NCBI GenBank assembly: GCA_964507245.1
Contig: CAZDQC010000049.1
Span: 1 to 22,872, forward strand
Length of the DNA: 22,872 bases
Direction of reading: 5' to 3'
From: GCA-2731375 sp964507245
Lineage (GTDB): Bacteria > Pseudomonadota > Alphaproteobacteria > GCA-2731375
This document shows, piece after piece, positions 8,024-15,239 of this stretch. A program made the translations under genes and the position numbers. Numbering within the stretch: the stretch's first letter is position 1; the number at the start of each line of letters is the position of its first letter. The notes under the pieces are model-generated. The model saw nothing but the letters and a program-made list of their open reading frames with translations. It had not been told where the DNA came from and made no database searches.

Positions 8024-8344
8024 CTATTCCATGTCCATGAAGCCACGTACGTCGGGTGCGGCGTCTGGCTCTAGCCAGGGTCGTAGAATTTCGGCGGCAA
8101 ATATTTTTTCCTCTTCTGCTTGCCAAGCCAGATGGGCATCCGACGCGGCAGCCAGGGACAGTACATTGTCGCTCACAATGCCCTGTTGTTCCAGGGCCAC
8201 AGTCAGACGGTTTACCATGGCCTTCAGGAGGTAAACCTCACCGCCCAGAGCCGTGATCACGCCCAGTAGTCGTTGGGTGGTAGCGTCGTCGAAAAAATCA
8301 AGATCGATAAGATCCGCTGCCTTCGGTATTGACTTGTCTGACAT
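8024..8344 (-). CDS. Small protein of unknown function, cotranscribed with methyltransferase
   Basis: The product has 106 residues and a well-placed ATG with GGAGG about eleven bases upstream. It is acidic, mostly helical by composition (DATTQRLLGVITALGGEV, NRLTVALEQQG, EEEKIFAAEIL), and has no signal peptide, membrane segment or cysteine cluster. I do not recognise a family. Its stop is four bases before the methyltransferase start, so the two are surely one transcript. It could be a partner subunit or a helical regulator of that enzyme, which is inferred from position only. Confidence 0.75.
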   Translation of the reverse strand: MSDKSIPKAADLIDLDFFDDATTQRLLGVITALGGEVYLLKAMVNRLTVALEQQGIVSDNVLSLAAASDAHLAWQAEEEKIFAAEILRPWLEPDAAPDVRGFMDME

Positions 8345-8537
8345 GTTGTTCTGTGCCTCCGCTTCGCCTAAAGAACGATATCAGCCCGGCTCTTCGGCGG
8401 CAACGTACCGCAAATGGTGGTTTTGGTTTCCTCCCCAGGCCGGTGATATATTTTTTTGCGATATAACAACGGAATACCTCGACTTGCAGACCCGAATTCA
8501 AGGGCTACGGTCCAACTACAACAGCACCGAGAAATTG

Positions 8538-8645
8538 ATGAAACCTCGTAAAATAACAGCAAAGTCAGGATTGCCGGCAGCCATCGCGGCCATGGATTTT
8601 GGTATTGGCCTCTATCTGGGTGCTATGGCAGCCGCCTCTCAATGA
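8538..8645 (+). CDS. Possible 35-residue leader ORF coupled to the EamA transporter
   Basis: An ATG at 8538 opens 35 codons ending in TGA at 8643-8645, which overlaps the transporter ATG at 8642 as ATGA. The peptide starts with a basic stretch (KPRKITAKSG) followed by an Ala/Leu/Gly-rich hydrophobic half, like a short membrane peptide. GAGAAA stands about five bases upstream as a weak ribosome-binding site. The transporter start itself has no clear ribosome-binding site, which makes coupling plausible. The remaining sequence between the divergent genes (8345-8537) shows only a GATATA direct repeat flanking a T-run near 8445-8466. The ORF may still be chance. Confidence 0.35.
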   Translation: MKPRKITAKSGLPAAIAAMDFGIGLYLGAMAAASQ

Positions 8646-9520
8646 TATTTGCGCAAGGGCGAGCGCCTACCAGTCTGTGGCTGGCGGCGGCCTACATGGT
8701 TGTGGCCTCGTTTCTGTTCGCCACCGTGAATGCGTTGGCGAAATATATTTTGATCACGCCAGGCGGTGCCGAGATTGGCGCTTTGCAAGTGACGTTTTGT
8801 AGATATCTATCAGGCACGCTTTTTCTGCTGCCGGTACTTTATTGGGCAAGGGTTGTGCCTCGTACCCGCCATCTGGAGAAGTATGCATTGCGCGCCGGAT
8901 TTGGCACTTCCTGCGTGGTATTGATGTTTTTGGCCTTCCAGATGATGCCGTTGGCTAACGCCACGGCAATTGGTTTTAGTGCGCCTATCTTTACGATGAT
9001 ACTGGCAATCCTTTTTTTGGGTGAGCGGGCCGGCCGGCTCAGATGGCTGGCGGCCTTGGTTGGTTTCACTGGGGTAGTCGTCATTGCTGGACCAGAAGGC
9101 GACATTTTCAATATAGGCTCGTTGATAGCCATAGCCTCAGCATTGTGTATGGGGGCGGAGGTGGCGGTGTTGAAATGGCTATCACGCTTAGGTGACCGGC
9201 CTTTAGTGATGTTGTTCATGGGAAATATCATGGGTGCTGTGCTAGTCAGTCCCTTGGCCTTGGCAGACTGGGTCTGGCCCGAGGCATGGCAATGGCTCTG
9301 CCTGGCAGGTACCGGACTGGTCGCCATTATGGGGCAGCGCCTCACTCTGGTTGCCATGACGACCGCAGACGCAAATTTCGTCGCACCCTTGCTGTATGCG
9401 ACAATGGTTTTTTCAGGTCTCTATGGCGTCCTGGTCTTCGGCGAGGTGCCGGGGTGGGGACTGTACATCGGTATGGTCTTGATTGTGGTTAGCGGCGTCT
9501 TGCTGGCGCGATCGCGTTAA
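8642..9520 (+). CDS. EamA/DMT-superfamily transporter
   Basis: This inner-membrane permease of the drug/metabolite transporter superfamily has 292 residues, the family's normal length. It shows about ten hydrophobic segments arranged as two EamA repeats. The first repeat starts at LWLAAAYMVVASFLFATVN and includes the typical APIFTMILAILFLGER motif near residue 115. The second covers about 145-290 with FVAPLLYATMVFSGLYGVLVFGE. The family exports or imports amino acids, nucleosides, drugs or other small metabolites; the substrate cannot be inferred. The start overlaps the stop of a short upstream ORF; a downstream Met (residue 19) would cut into the first membrane helix, so the longer form is preferred. 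It ends 24 bases from the convergent SDR gene. Confidence 0.9.
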   Translation: MIFAQGRAPTSLWLAAAYMVVASFLFATVNALAKYILITPGGAEIGALQVTFCRYLSGTLFLLPVLYWARVVPRTRHLEKYALRAGFGTSCVVLMFLAFQMMPLANATAIGFSAPIFTMILAILFLGERAGRLRWLAALVGFTGVVVIAGPEGDIFNIGSLIAIASALCMGAEVAVLKWLSRLGDRPLVMLFMGNIMGAVLVSPLALADWVWPEAWQWLCLAGTGLVAIMGQRLTLVAMTTADANFVAPLLYATMVFSGLYGVLVFGEVPGWGLYIGMVLIVVSGVLLARSR

Positions 9521-9544
9521 GTCTTGATTGTCAGCATCCAATTA

Positions 9545-10303
9545 TCAGTGCATGCGCAGAGCGCCGTCCACCCGAATGGTTTCCCCATTCAGCATCGGGT
9601 TGGTGATAATTGTTTCGACCATGCGGGCGTATTCTGAAGGTTCGCCGAACCTTTTTGGAAACGGAACGGCGTCTGTCATTTCCTTGACGTATTTCGGCCG
9701 CAGGCTCTCAGCCATGGGAGTGAGAAAGATGCCTGGTGCGATGGCCATGACACGTATGGCGTGGCGAGAAAGCTCCCTAGCCATAGGCAGACACATGGCC
9801 GCGACGGCTGCCTTTACTGCATTGTAGGTTGTGGCCCCGGGCGGGCCGTCGTATCCAGCGATGGAGGCGGTGTTGATCATCACGCCTCGTTCCCCGGTCT
9901 CGGGATCTGGGTCGCATTCCGCCATGTCCGCCGCAGCTAGACGGCAGATGTTGTAGGTTCCAACCAGATGCACATCGACGATGCGGGTGTGATGGGCCAG
10001 GGGTGCTGGCCCGTCCTTGCCCAACATTAGGCGGCTTTCTGCGATCCCGGCGCAACAGACGGAGATTTGCGCTGGGCCGTGAGCCTCGCGAGCGGCCTTG
10101 ACCGCCGCTTCACCCTGTTCTTCTGAGGATACATCACATTCCACAGCGATGCCGCCAATTTCCGAAGCGACGGTGCGGGCCAGATCCATATTAACGTCCA
10201 GAATGGCTACCTTCGCGCCGATTCCAGCTAAATGCCGTGCGGTAGCTGCCCCGAGACCAGAACTTCCACCTGTAATGATCGCCGATAAGCCACTAATACG
10301 CAT
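9545..10303 (-). CDS. SDR family dehydrogenase, 3-hydroxyacyl-CoA dehydrogenase type 2-like
   Basis: The product has 252 residues from the ATG at 10303, one base past the stop of the RidA gene; the longer TTG frame from 10321 overlaps that gene. It is a classical SDR: TGGSSGLG cofactor motif, Asp after strand 2 (ILDVNMD) favouring NAD, a CAGIAES motif in the NNAG position, catalytic Ser in NTASIAGYDG, and the YNAVK Tyr-Lys pair. The PGIFLTPM and DGALRMH ends resemble type 2 3-hydroxyacyl-CoA dehydrogenases (HSD17B10-like). As third gene after an LLM oxidoreductase and a RidA homologue it may act on a hydroxyacyl-CoA or a ring alcohol of the same pathway; the substrate is inferred. Confidence 0.9.
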   Translation of the reverse strand: MRISGLSAIITGGSSGLGAATARHLAGIGAKVAILDVNMDLARTVASEIGGIAVECDVSSEEQGEAAVKAAREAHGPAQISVCCAGIAESRLMLGKDGPAPLAHHTRIVDVHLVGTYNICRLAAADMAECDPDPETGERGVMINTASIAGYDGPPGATTYNAVKAAVAAMCLPMARELSRHAIRVMAIAPGIFLTPMAESLRPKYVKEMTDAVPFPKRFGEPSEYARMVETIITNPMLNGETIRVDGALRMH

Positions 10304-10304
10304 C

Positions 10305-10700
10305 CTACTTACTTGCTCCAATGAAGCCGTGTGCCTCGATTTCTACCGCTAGACCGGGCCGCGCCAGGGCCGCGACTTCGACCAGCGTGGAACAGGGAAA
10401 ATCGCCGGTGAAAAATTCCCGCCGAGCTTTCCACACTTCTTCGCGGCGGCTGATGTCTGTGACAAATATTGTGACCTTGATGATGTCATCCATGACGGCG
10501 CCGGCTTCCTCCACCAGATTCTTGATCTTGATGAAAGTCAGGCGGGCCTGCTCGTATACATCATCGCCACCCGCAATTTCATCGTTTTCATAACCAGACA
10601 CCATGCCGGCAATCTGGAAGAAGTCTCCGTGGACTTTGCAGTTTGACCAGGTTTCCGGCAAGGGCTCGGGGACCTGGTTGGACGTGACCCGGCGCATCAT
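10305..10700 (-). CDS. RidA/YjgF family protein lacking the usual active-site arginine
   Basis: The product has 131 residues, typical of the trimeric RidA fold. The start is the ATG at 10700, whose first base sits in the TAATG overlap with the stop of the upstream LLM gene; 10697 is an equally possible second Met. The longer frame from 10796 is read-through of that gene. Core motifs are present: the QARLTFIKIKNLVEEAG helix, KVTIFVTDI strand and VEIEAHGFI end. RidA enamine/imine deaminases use an Arg in the PARS motif; here the same place reads FPCSTLVEV, with Ser104 in the Arg position. It is therefore probably not a classical imine deaminase but one of the other Rid subfamilies, whose functions are mostly unknown. 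Confidence 0.88.
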   Translation of the reverse strand: MMRRVTSNQVPEPLPETWSNCKVHGDFFQIAGMVSGYENDEIAGGDDVYEQARLTFIKIKNLVEEAGAVMDDIIKVTIFVTDISRREEVWKARREFFTGDFPCSTLVEVAALARPGLAVEIEAHGFIGASK

Positions 10701-11743
10701 TACAGGACGGCCTTGGCCAGCACCTGCAACTCCTGAGAGTTGCTGACGCGGGCTAACAAGGAATGAACCTTGTTTTCCTTGGCGGCCGATTTCCAATCTT
10801 GTAGCCGTTCTGTAATTTTGCCGGCAGGGCCGGTCAGGGCTACCTGATCGATCAATTCATCGGGTACTGATGCTAAGGCCTCTGCTCGCCGGCCGGAAAG
10901 GAAATGGTCCTGAATCTCTACTGCCGCGCCCTCGTGACCGAGACGCTTGGCATAATCGTTGTAGAAATTCTTATCGCGAGCGCCCATTCCGCCTATGTAC
11001 AGTGCCAGGTTTTCCCGAGCTGGCTGACGGGCGGCGGCTTCATCATCCATTAGGTTGATGGCGCAGAACGGTGTGATGGTAAAATTATCCAAGTTCTTGC
11101 CGCCACCTGCCCTTTCAAATCCATCATTCAGGGCGTCCTCGAACACATCAAACCGATTGGGGTTCATAAAGACGGGTATCATGCCGTCCGCGATTTCTGC
11201 GCTAACCCGTACTCCGGCGGGAGCGATGGTGCCGGTGACAATCTTTAGGGGTGATATGCTGTGCAGAATGCCTTTCAGTGGCTTGCCCAAGTTGGTTGTG
11301 CCTTCGCCTGTGCGGGGGATTTGATAATGGTGGCCATCGTGGATCAGCGGTCCATCACGCGCCTCTATCTTACGGATGATATCTATATATTCCCGTGTCC
11401 GCGTTAGTGGACGGCCATAGGGCTCGCCATGCCAACCTTCGATAACTTGAGGGCCGGAAGGGCCTATACCCAATATAAACCGATCACCGGATAGCTGCTG
11501 CAGCGTCATGGCAGTCATGGCTGCCATTGCGGGGGTGCGGGCAGACATTTGGATAATGCCGGTGCCGACATTTATTTTAGTGGTCTGCGCTAGCACCCAG
11601 GAGGCGGAGGAAATTGCGTCTGATCCCCAGGCTTCCGATGTCCAGACCGAGTCAAAGCCTAGATCCTCCGCTTCCCGTATTAGATCCATGTCGATTTCAA
11701 TACCGGCACCAGTACCGGTGCCCATGACTAGGCCCAATTTCAT
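10700..11743 (-). CDS. LLM-class oxidoreductase, F420-dependent Rv3520c-like group
   Basis: The product has 347 residues, with an ATG start and GGAGG seven bases upstream. It has the luciferase-like (beta/alpha)8 barrel fold: the opening strand MKLGLVMGTG, DSVWTSEAWGSDA near residue 30-45, VGTGIIQMSARTP, then GDRFILGIGPSGPQVIEGW around 86-105. This pattern matches by eye the mycobacterial Rv3520c-type family annotated as F420-dependent. Members use F420H2 or F420 for hydride transfer to or from alcohols, ketones or unsaturated bonds. Proximity to the F420 genes supports F420 over FMN. It is the first gene of an operon with the RidA homologue and the SDR, and is divergent from a second LLM gene across 115 bases containing the TTGCC/GGCAA repeats. 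Confidence 0.88.
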   Translation of the reverse strand: MKLGLVMGTGTGAGIEIDMDLIREAEDLGFDSVWTSEAWGSDAISSASWVLAQTTKINVGTGIIQMSARTPAMAAMTAMTLQQLSGDRFILGIGPSGPQVIEGWHGEPYGRPLTRTREYIDIIRKIEARDGPLIHDGHHYQIPRTGEGTTNLGKPLKGILHSISPLKIVTGTIAPAGVRVSAEIADGMIPVFMNPNRFDVFEDALNDGFERAGGGKNLDNFTITPFCAINLMDDEAAARQPARENLALYIGGMGARDKNFYNDYAKRLGHEGAAVEIQDHFLSGRRAEALASVPDELIDQVALTGPAGKITERLQDWKSAAKENKVHSLLARVSNSQELQVLAKAVL

Positions 11744-11795
11744 AACGTTTCCTCCAATCTAGAAATATGATTTACGCTAATTTACCGTCACTCGG

Positions 11796-11828
11796 TTGCC
11801 GCGCCTAGGGGCAATCGCCTAAATTGCC
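11796..11828. promoter_or_regulatory. Candidate operator: three alternating TTGCC/GGCAA half-sites
   Basis: In the 115-base divergent region between two LLM genes, TTGCC at 11796, GGCAA at 11810 and TTGCC at 11824 are alternately inverted and exactly 14 bases apart start to start. The last two form a perfect six-base inverted repeat, GGCAAT-N7-ATTGCC. This looks like tandem binding sites of a dimeric regulator controlling both directions, including the F420 operon. No regulator gene is visible in the window, so the identity of the protein is unknown. Confidence 0.45.
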
Positions 11829-11858
11829 AGACGATTTGTTGATCCTGAGGTTCCCTGC

Positions 11859-12806
11859 ATGAAATTCGGTTTGATGATCATGGCACGAGGCCCCGGAGGC
11901 ACGGGAGCTGGCCTTGGCGCTATGGCCCGAGCGGCGGAGGCAGGTGGCTTGGACTTTCTAGCCTTCAACGACCATGTTGTCGTGCCCCGGTCCATATCTT
12001 CAAAATATCCATACAGTAATGATGGCGAATGGCCGGGCGCGGCAGTTGGTGACTGCTTGGAAATGGCAACTGTGGCGTCCTTTCTTGCTGCTACCACGGA
12101 TAATATAGGTCTTTTGACTTCCGTCATGGTTGTTCCGCACCGTCCGGTCGTGCTGGCGGCCAAAATGCTTGCGACGGTGGATGTACTTTCCGGGGGTCGG
12201 TTGACCATCGGCGTCGGTGCCGGCTGGATGCGGGAGGAGTTCGAATGTCTCGGTCTACCTCCTTTCCAGGAACGCGGCATTGTGACGGACGAATTTATTC
12301 AGGGGTTCAAAGCACTGTGGACAGAGGAAAATCCTTCTTTATCCGGGAGGTATGTGCGGTTCGATGGCTTGGTCTTTGAGCCTAAGCCGGTGCAAAAACC
12401 GCATCCGCCAATCTGGGTCGGTGGTGAAAGTGCCCCTGCAATCAGACGCGCCGCTCAATTGGGCGATGGCTGGTTTCCCTCTAATCATAATCCCACCAAT
12501 TTATTGGATACTCCAAGCCGGTATGCACATGGTGCGGCGCTACTGGATGAGGCCGCGAATAAAGCGGGGAGGGATCCTGCAGAAATTCATCGAGCCTATC
12601 TTGCCTTTCGGCCTGTCAACGGGAAGGTGAGACAAGGCGCGCACAGACATTCATTGACCGGATCTCCGGAAGCCATTTGTGATGACATTGGCCAATTTGC
12701 TGAACTCGGTATAGAAACCATGGTCTTTTTCGTTTCAGGGACGGAACCGAACGAAATCCTCGATGGGATTTCCTGGCTGACCGGTGACGTTCTATCACAA
12801 ACGTAG
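11859..12806 (+). CDS. LLM-class oxidoreductase, F420-dependent Rv2161c-like group
   Basis: The product has 315 residues, with GAGG nine bases before the ATG. Barrel signatures are MKFGLMIM, DFLAFNDHVVVP, LTSVMVVPHRPVVLAAKMLAT, and GGRLTIGVGAGWMREEFE around residue 110, a strand-helix stretch typical of F420-binding LLM proteins, followed by PPIWVGGESAPAIRRAA and GDGWFPS. These match by eye the Rv2161c-type family. It lies 14 bases before npdG and heads the run npdG-cofE-cofD-cofC-fbiC, so cofactor synthesis, reduction and at least one user appear to be one transcript. It presumably transfers hydride from F420H2 to an organic substrate, or the reverse; the substrate is unknown. Confidence 0.88.
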   Translation: MKFGLMIMARGPGGTGAGLGAMARAAEAGGLDFLAFNDHVVVPRSISSKYPYSNDGEWPGAAVGDCLEMATVASFLAATTDNIGLLTSVMVVPHRPVVLAAKMLATVDVLSGGRLTIGVGAGWMREEFECLGLPPFQERGIVTDEFIQGFKALWTEENPSLSGRYVRFDGLVFEPKPVQKPHPPIWVGGESAPAIRRAAQLGDGWFPSNHNPTNLLDTPSRYAHGAALLDEAANKAGRDPAEIHRAYLAFRPVNGKVRQGAHRHSLTGSPEAICDDIGQFAELGIETMVFFVSGTEPNEILDGISWLTGDVLSQT

Positions 12807-12820
12807 TCAAAGGATTTTTC

Positions 12821-13510
12821 ATGCCAGATAAGAAGTACTCCATCGCCGTCATTGGCGGCACGGGCGCCCTGGGGTTTGGTTTAGCACTTCGCTGGGCCAT
12901 GTCCGGCCACGAAATCGTTATTGGCAGTCGCGCCCAGGAAAGTGCAGATAAAGGCGCCCAGCGCCTGGCTGCACTTGCGCCGGAGGCTACCGTTAGCGGT
13001 CTCGTCAACGATGCGGCAGCGGAGGCAGCGGAGATAGTGGTTCTGACCGTGCCGTTTGCTAATCAGGCGCCGATGTTGGAGGCCATTAAGGCAGGCTGTC
13101 AGGGCAAGATCATGGTCGATGTGACTGTGCCCCTGATGCCGCCAAAAGTCCGTACTGTGCATCTGCCTGAACATGGCTCTGCTGGAAAAAGCGCACAAAT
13201 ATTCCTGGGCGATGGCGTGCGGGTGGTTTCGGCATTTCAGAACATCGCGGCGGACCACTTGACTGAACTGGATCACGATATCGATTGCGACATTCTGGTA
13301 TGTGGTAACGATCCCGAAGCCCGCGAATGCGTAGTTGGCTTGGCTCAAGATGCTTCCATGCGGGCCTGGCATGGTGGTCGGATTGAAAATGCGGTCGTGG
13401 CTGAGGCTCTGACCTCTACCCTGATATACATGAATAATCGTTACAAGATTCCTGGCGCCGGCATACGTATCACCGGGACACCTGGTTCCGCAAAAAGCGC
13501 GGATCAATAG
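12821..13510 (+). CDS. npdG: NADPH-dependent F420 reductase
   Basis: This enzyme (Fno/NpdG) transfers hydride between NADPH and F420, here most likely supplying F420H2. The product has 229 residues, with an ATG and AAAGGA upstream. The N-terminal Rossmann motif IAVIGGTGALGFGLALRW is characteristic of the family. VIGSRAQESA after strand 2 gives Ser-Arg for the NADPH 2'-phosphate. VVLTVPF, VDVTVPL and AFQNIAADHL are further family motifs lining the F420 site. No F420-dependent glucose-6-phosphate dehydrogenase is seen in the window, so NADPH is the only visible electron source. It lies between the LLM gene and cofE in the same transcript. Confidence 0.93.
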   Translation: MPDKKYSIAVIGGTGALGFGLALRWAMSGHEIVIGSRAQESADKGAQRLAALAPEATVSGLVNDAAAEAAEIVVLTVPFANQAPMLEAIKAGCQGKIMVDVTVPLMPPKVRTVHLPEHGSAGKSAQIFLGDGVRVVSAFQNIAADHLTELDHDIDCDILVCGNDPEARECVVGLAQDASMRAWHGGRIENAVVAEALTSTLIYMNNRYKIPGAGIRITGTPGSAKSADQ

Positions 13511-13530
13511 CCCCGATGAGGACGTCCCGG

Positions 13531-14286
13531 ATGGAGATGGTGGCACTGCCCGGCATGCCTATGGTCAAACCTGGAGATGATTTGGCGGTGCTGATCGCTG
13601 ATGGCGTAGCCCGGGCCGGGGAGAAATTGCGGGACGGAGACGTCCTGGTTTTGGCGCAAAAGATAGTCTCCAAGGCAAACAATCGCATCGTTGATTTGCG
13701 GGATGTGGTGCCCTCCGTCGAGGCAAGGGCCTTGGCGGAGGAGGTCGATAAGGACCCGCGGCAGGTTCAACTGGTGTTGGATGAATCCACAGAAGTGGTC
13801 GGCAAGGTCCCTGGTGTTTTGATCGTGGCCCACCGTATTGGCATCGTCATGGCGAATGCCGGGATTGATGCCTCGAATGTGGAACAATCAGGCGGATCTG
13901 AAAATGTGTTGCTGCTGCCGGAGGATCCGGACGATGAGTGCCGTAAGCTTCGGCAAACGCTTTTAGAGCGTTTAGGCGTTTCCGTTCCCATAATTATAAA
14001 TGATTCCGTGGGCAGGGCTTGGCGGCAAGGAACCATGGGCTTAGCCATCGGCTCGGCCGGATTACCGGCACTTTGGGATTTGCGAGGGGAACCGGATCTT
14101 TTTGGCCGTGAGTTGCTGGTCAGTGAAGTGGGTTTGGCTGACGAATTGTCATCGGCTGCTTCGATCCTGCAGGGGCAGGGGAACCAGGGTCAACCTGTGG
14201 TCTTGATACGCGGCGTCGATTTTCCCGACTCGGAACTGGGCGCGAATTCGCTGCCCCGGCCGCGCGAGCAGGACATGTTCCGTTGA
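13531..14286 (+). CDS. cofE: Coenzyme F420-0:L-glutamate ligase (single-domain)
   Basis: It adds gamma-linked glutamates to F420-0 using GTP. From the ATG at 13531 the product has 251 residues, matching stand-alone CofE. I chose this start because GAGGA lies seven bases upstream; an ATG at 13516 would add five residues with no good site. Recognisable parts are PGDDLAVLIADG, DGDVLVLAQKIVSKAN (nucleotide/substrate region), the ANAGIDASN motif with metal-binding context, and NDSVGRAWRQGTMGLAIGSAG, a hallmark of the family. Unlike mycobacterial FbiB it has no C-terminal FMN nitroreductase domain; the chain ends right after the ligase fold. The stop TGA overlaps the cofD ATG. Confidence 0.93.
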   Translation: MEMVALPGMPMVKPGDDLAVLIADGVARAGEKLRDGDVLVLAQKIVSKANNRIVDLRDVVPSVEARALAEEVDKDPRQVQLVLDESTEVVGKVPGVLIVAHRIGIVMANAGIDASNVEQSGGSENVLLLPEDPDDECRKLRQTLLERLGVSVPIIINDSVGRAWRQGTMGLAIGSAGLPALWDLRGEPDLFGRELLVSEVGLADELSSAASILQGQGNQGQPVVLIRGVDFPDSELGANSLPRPREQDMFR

Positions 14287-15239
14287 TGGATAGGGGCCCT
14301 GTCATCGCACTTTCTGGAGGTGTCGGCGGGGCCAAACTGGCGTTAGGGCTTTCGCATTTGGAACTTGGCGATGATTTGCTGGTTGTTGCCAATGTGGGGG
14401 ATGATTTTGAACACCTTGGGCTGAGTATCAGTCCTGATCTGGACACCGTGACTTACACGCTTTCGGGCCTCAACGATCAGGAAAAGGGCTGGGGCCGCGC
14501 CGACGAAGGATGGCGCTTTATGGATTCTCTGAGGCGCTTTGGCGGTGAGGATTGGTTTAATCTCGGCGACCGGGATCTGGCGCTACATATTCTGCGAACT
14601 CAGGCGTTGCAGTCGGGCGACAGCCTTTCAGATTTCACCCACCGCATCACAAATCAGTTGGGTATCACGACCCGCGTTGTGCCTATGTCCGATGATACAG
14701 TACGAACGATCGTGCATACCGAGCAAGGTGATCTGGCTTTCCAGAATTATTTCGTGCGAGACAGGTGTAAACCGAAGGTGGAGGGTTTTGAATTTCTGGG
14801 CCTTGAGACAGCTCGGCCGCAAACGGATTTTATGGAAGGCTTGACCAATTCGGCTTTGCAGGCCGTGATTATTACGCCTTCCAACCCTTTTGTCAGCATA
14901 GATCCCATCTTGAAGCTGTCCGGTGTTTCTGAGGCCTTGCGCGCGGCCACTGCGCCGGTGATTGCCGTCTCGCCGATTGTCGCGGGCATGGCCATCAAGG
15001 GACCGGCGGCTAAAATGATGGCTGAACTGGGTATGCCAAAAACGGCGCTGGCCGTCGCGGAACACTACGGTGATCTATTGGACGGTTTCGTTTTGGACAC
15101 AAATGATCGAATCCAGAAAGATGCTGTCAGGGATTTGGGAATACAGCCCCTTGTAACCAAGACAGTGATGCAAAGTCTGGATGACCGCATTGATCTGGCT
15201 CGCGAAGTCATGTCGTTTGCAAGGGTGTTGTGTGGCTGA
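14286..15239 (+). CDS. cofD: 2-phospho-L-lactate transferase family protein (CofD/FbiA)
   Basis: It transfers the phospho-acid moiety from the GDP/GTP-activated intermediate made by CofC onto FO, giving F420-0 or its dehydro form. The product has 317 residues, the family's usual length. The N-terminal ALSGGVGGAKLALGL motif binds the nucleotide side, NVGDDFEHLGLSISPDLD near residue 38 contributes metal and FO contacts, and SPIVAGMAIKGPAAKMM around residue 235 is conserved. The ATG at 14286 overlaps the cofE stop (TGATG), so the genes are translationally coupled. Whether the side chain comes from phospholactate, phosphoenolpyruvate or 3-phosphoglycerate cannot be read from sequence. Confidence 0.95.
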   Translation: MDRGPVIALSGGVGGAKLALGLSHLELGDDLLVVANVGDDFEHLGLSISPDLDTVTYTLSGLNDQEKGWGRADEGWRFMDSLRRFGGEDWFNLGDRDLALHILRTQALQSGDSLSDFTHRITNQLGITTRVVPMSDDTVRTIVHTEQGDLAFQNYFVRDRCKPKVEGFEFLGLETARPQTDFMEGLTNSALQAVIITPSNPFVSIDPILKLSGVSEALRAATAPVIAVSPIVAGMAIKGPAAKMMAELGMPKTALAVAEHYGDLLDGFVLDTNDRIQKDAVRDLGIQPLVTKTVMQSLDDRIDLAREVMSFARVLCG

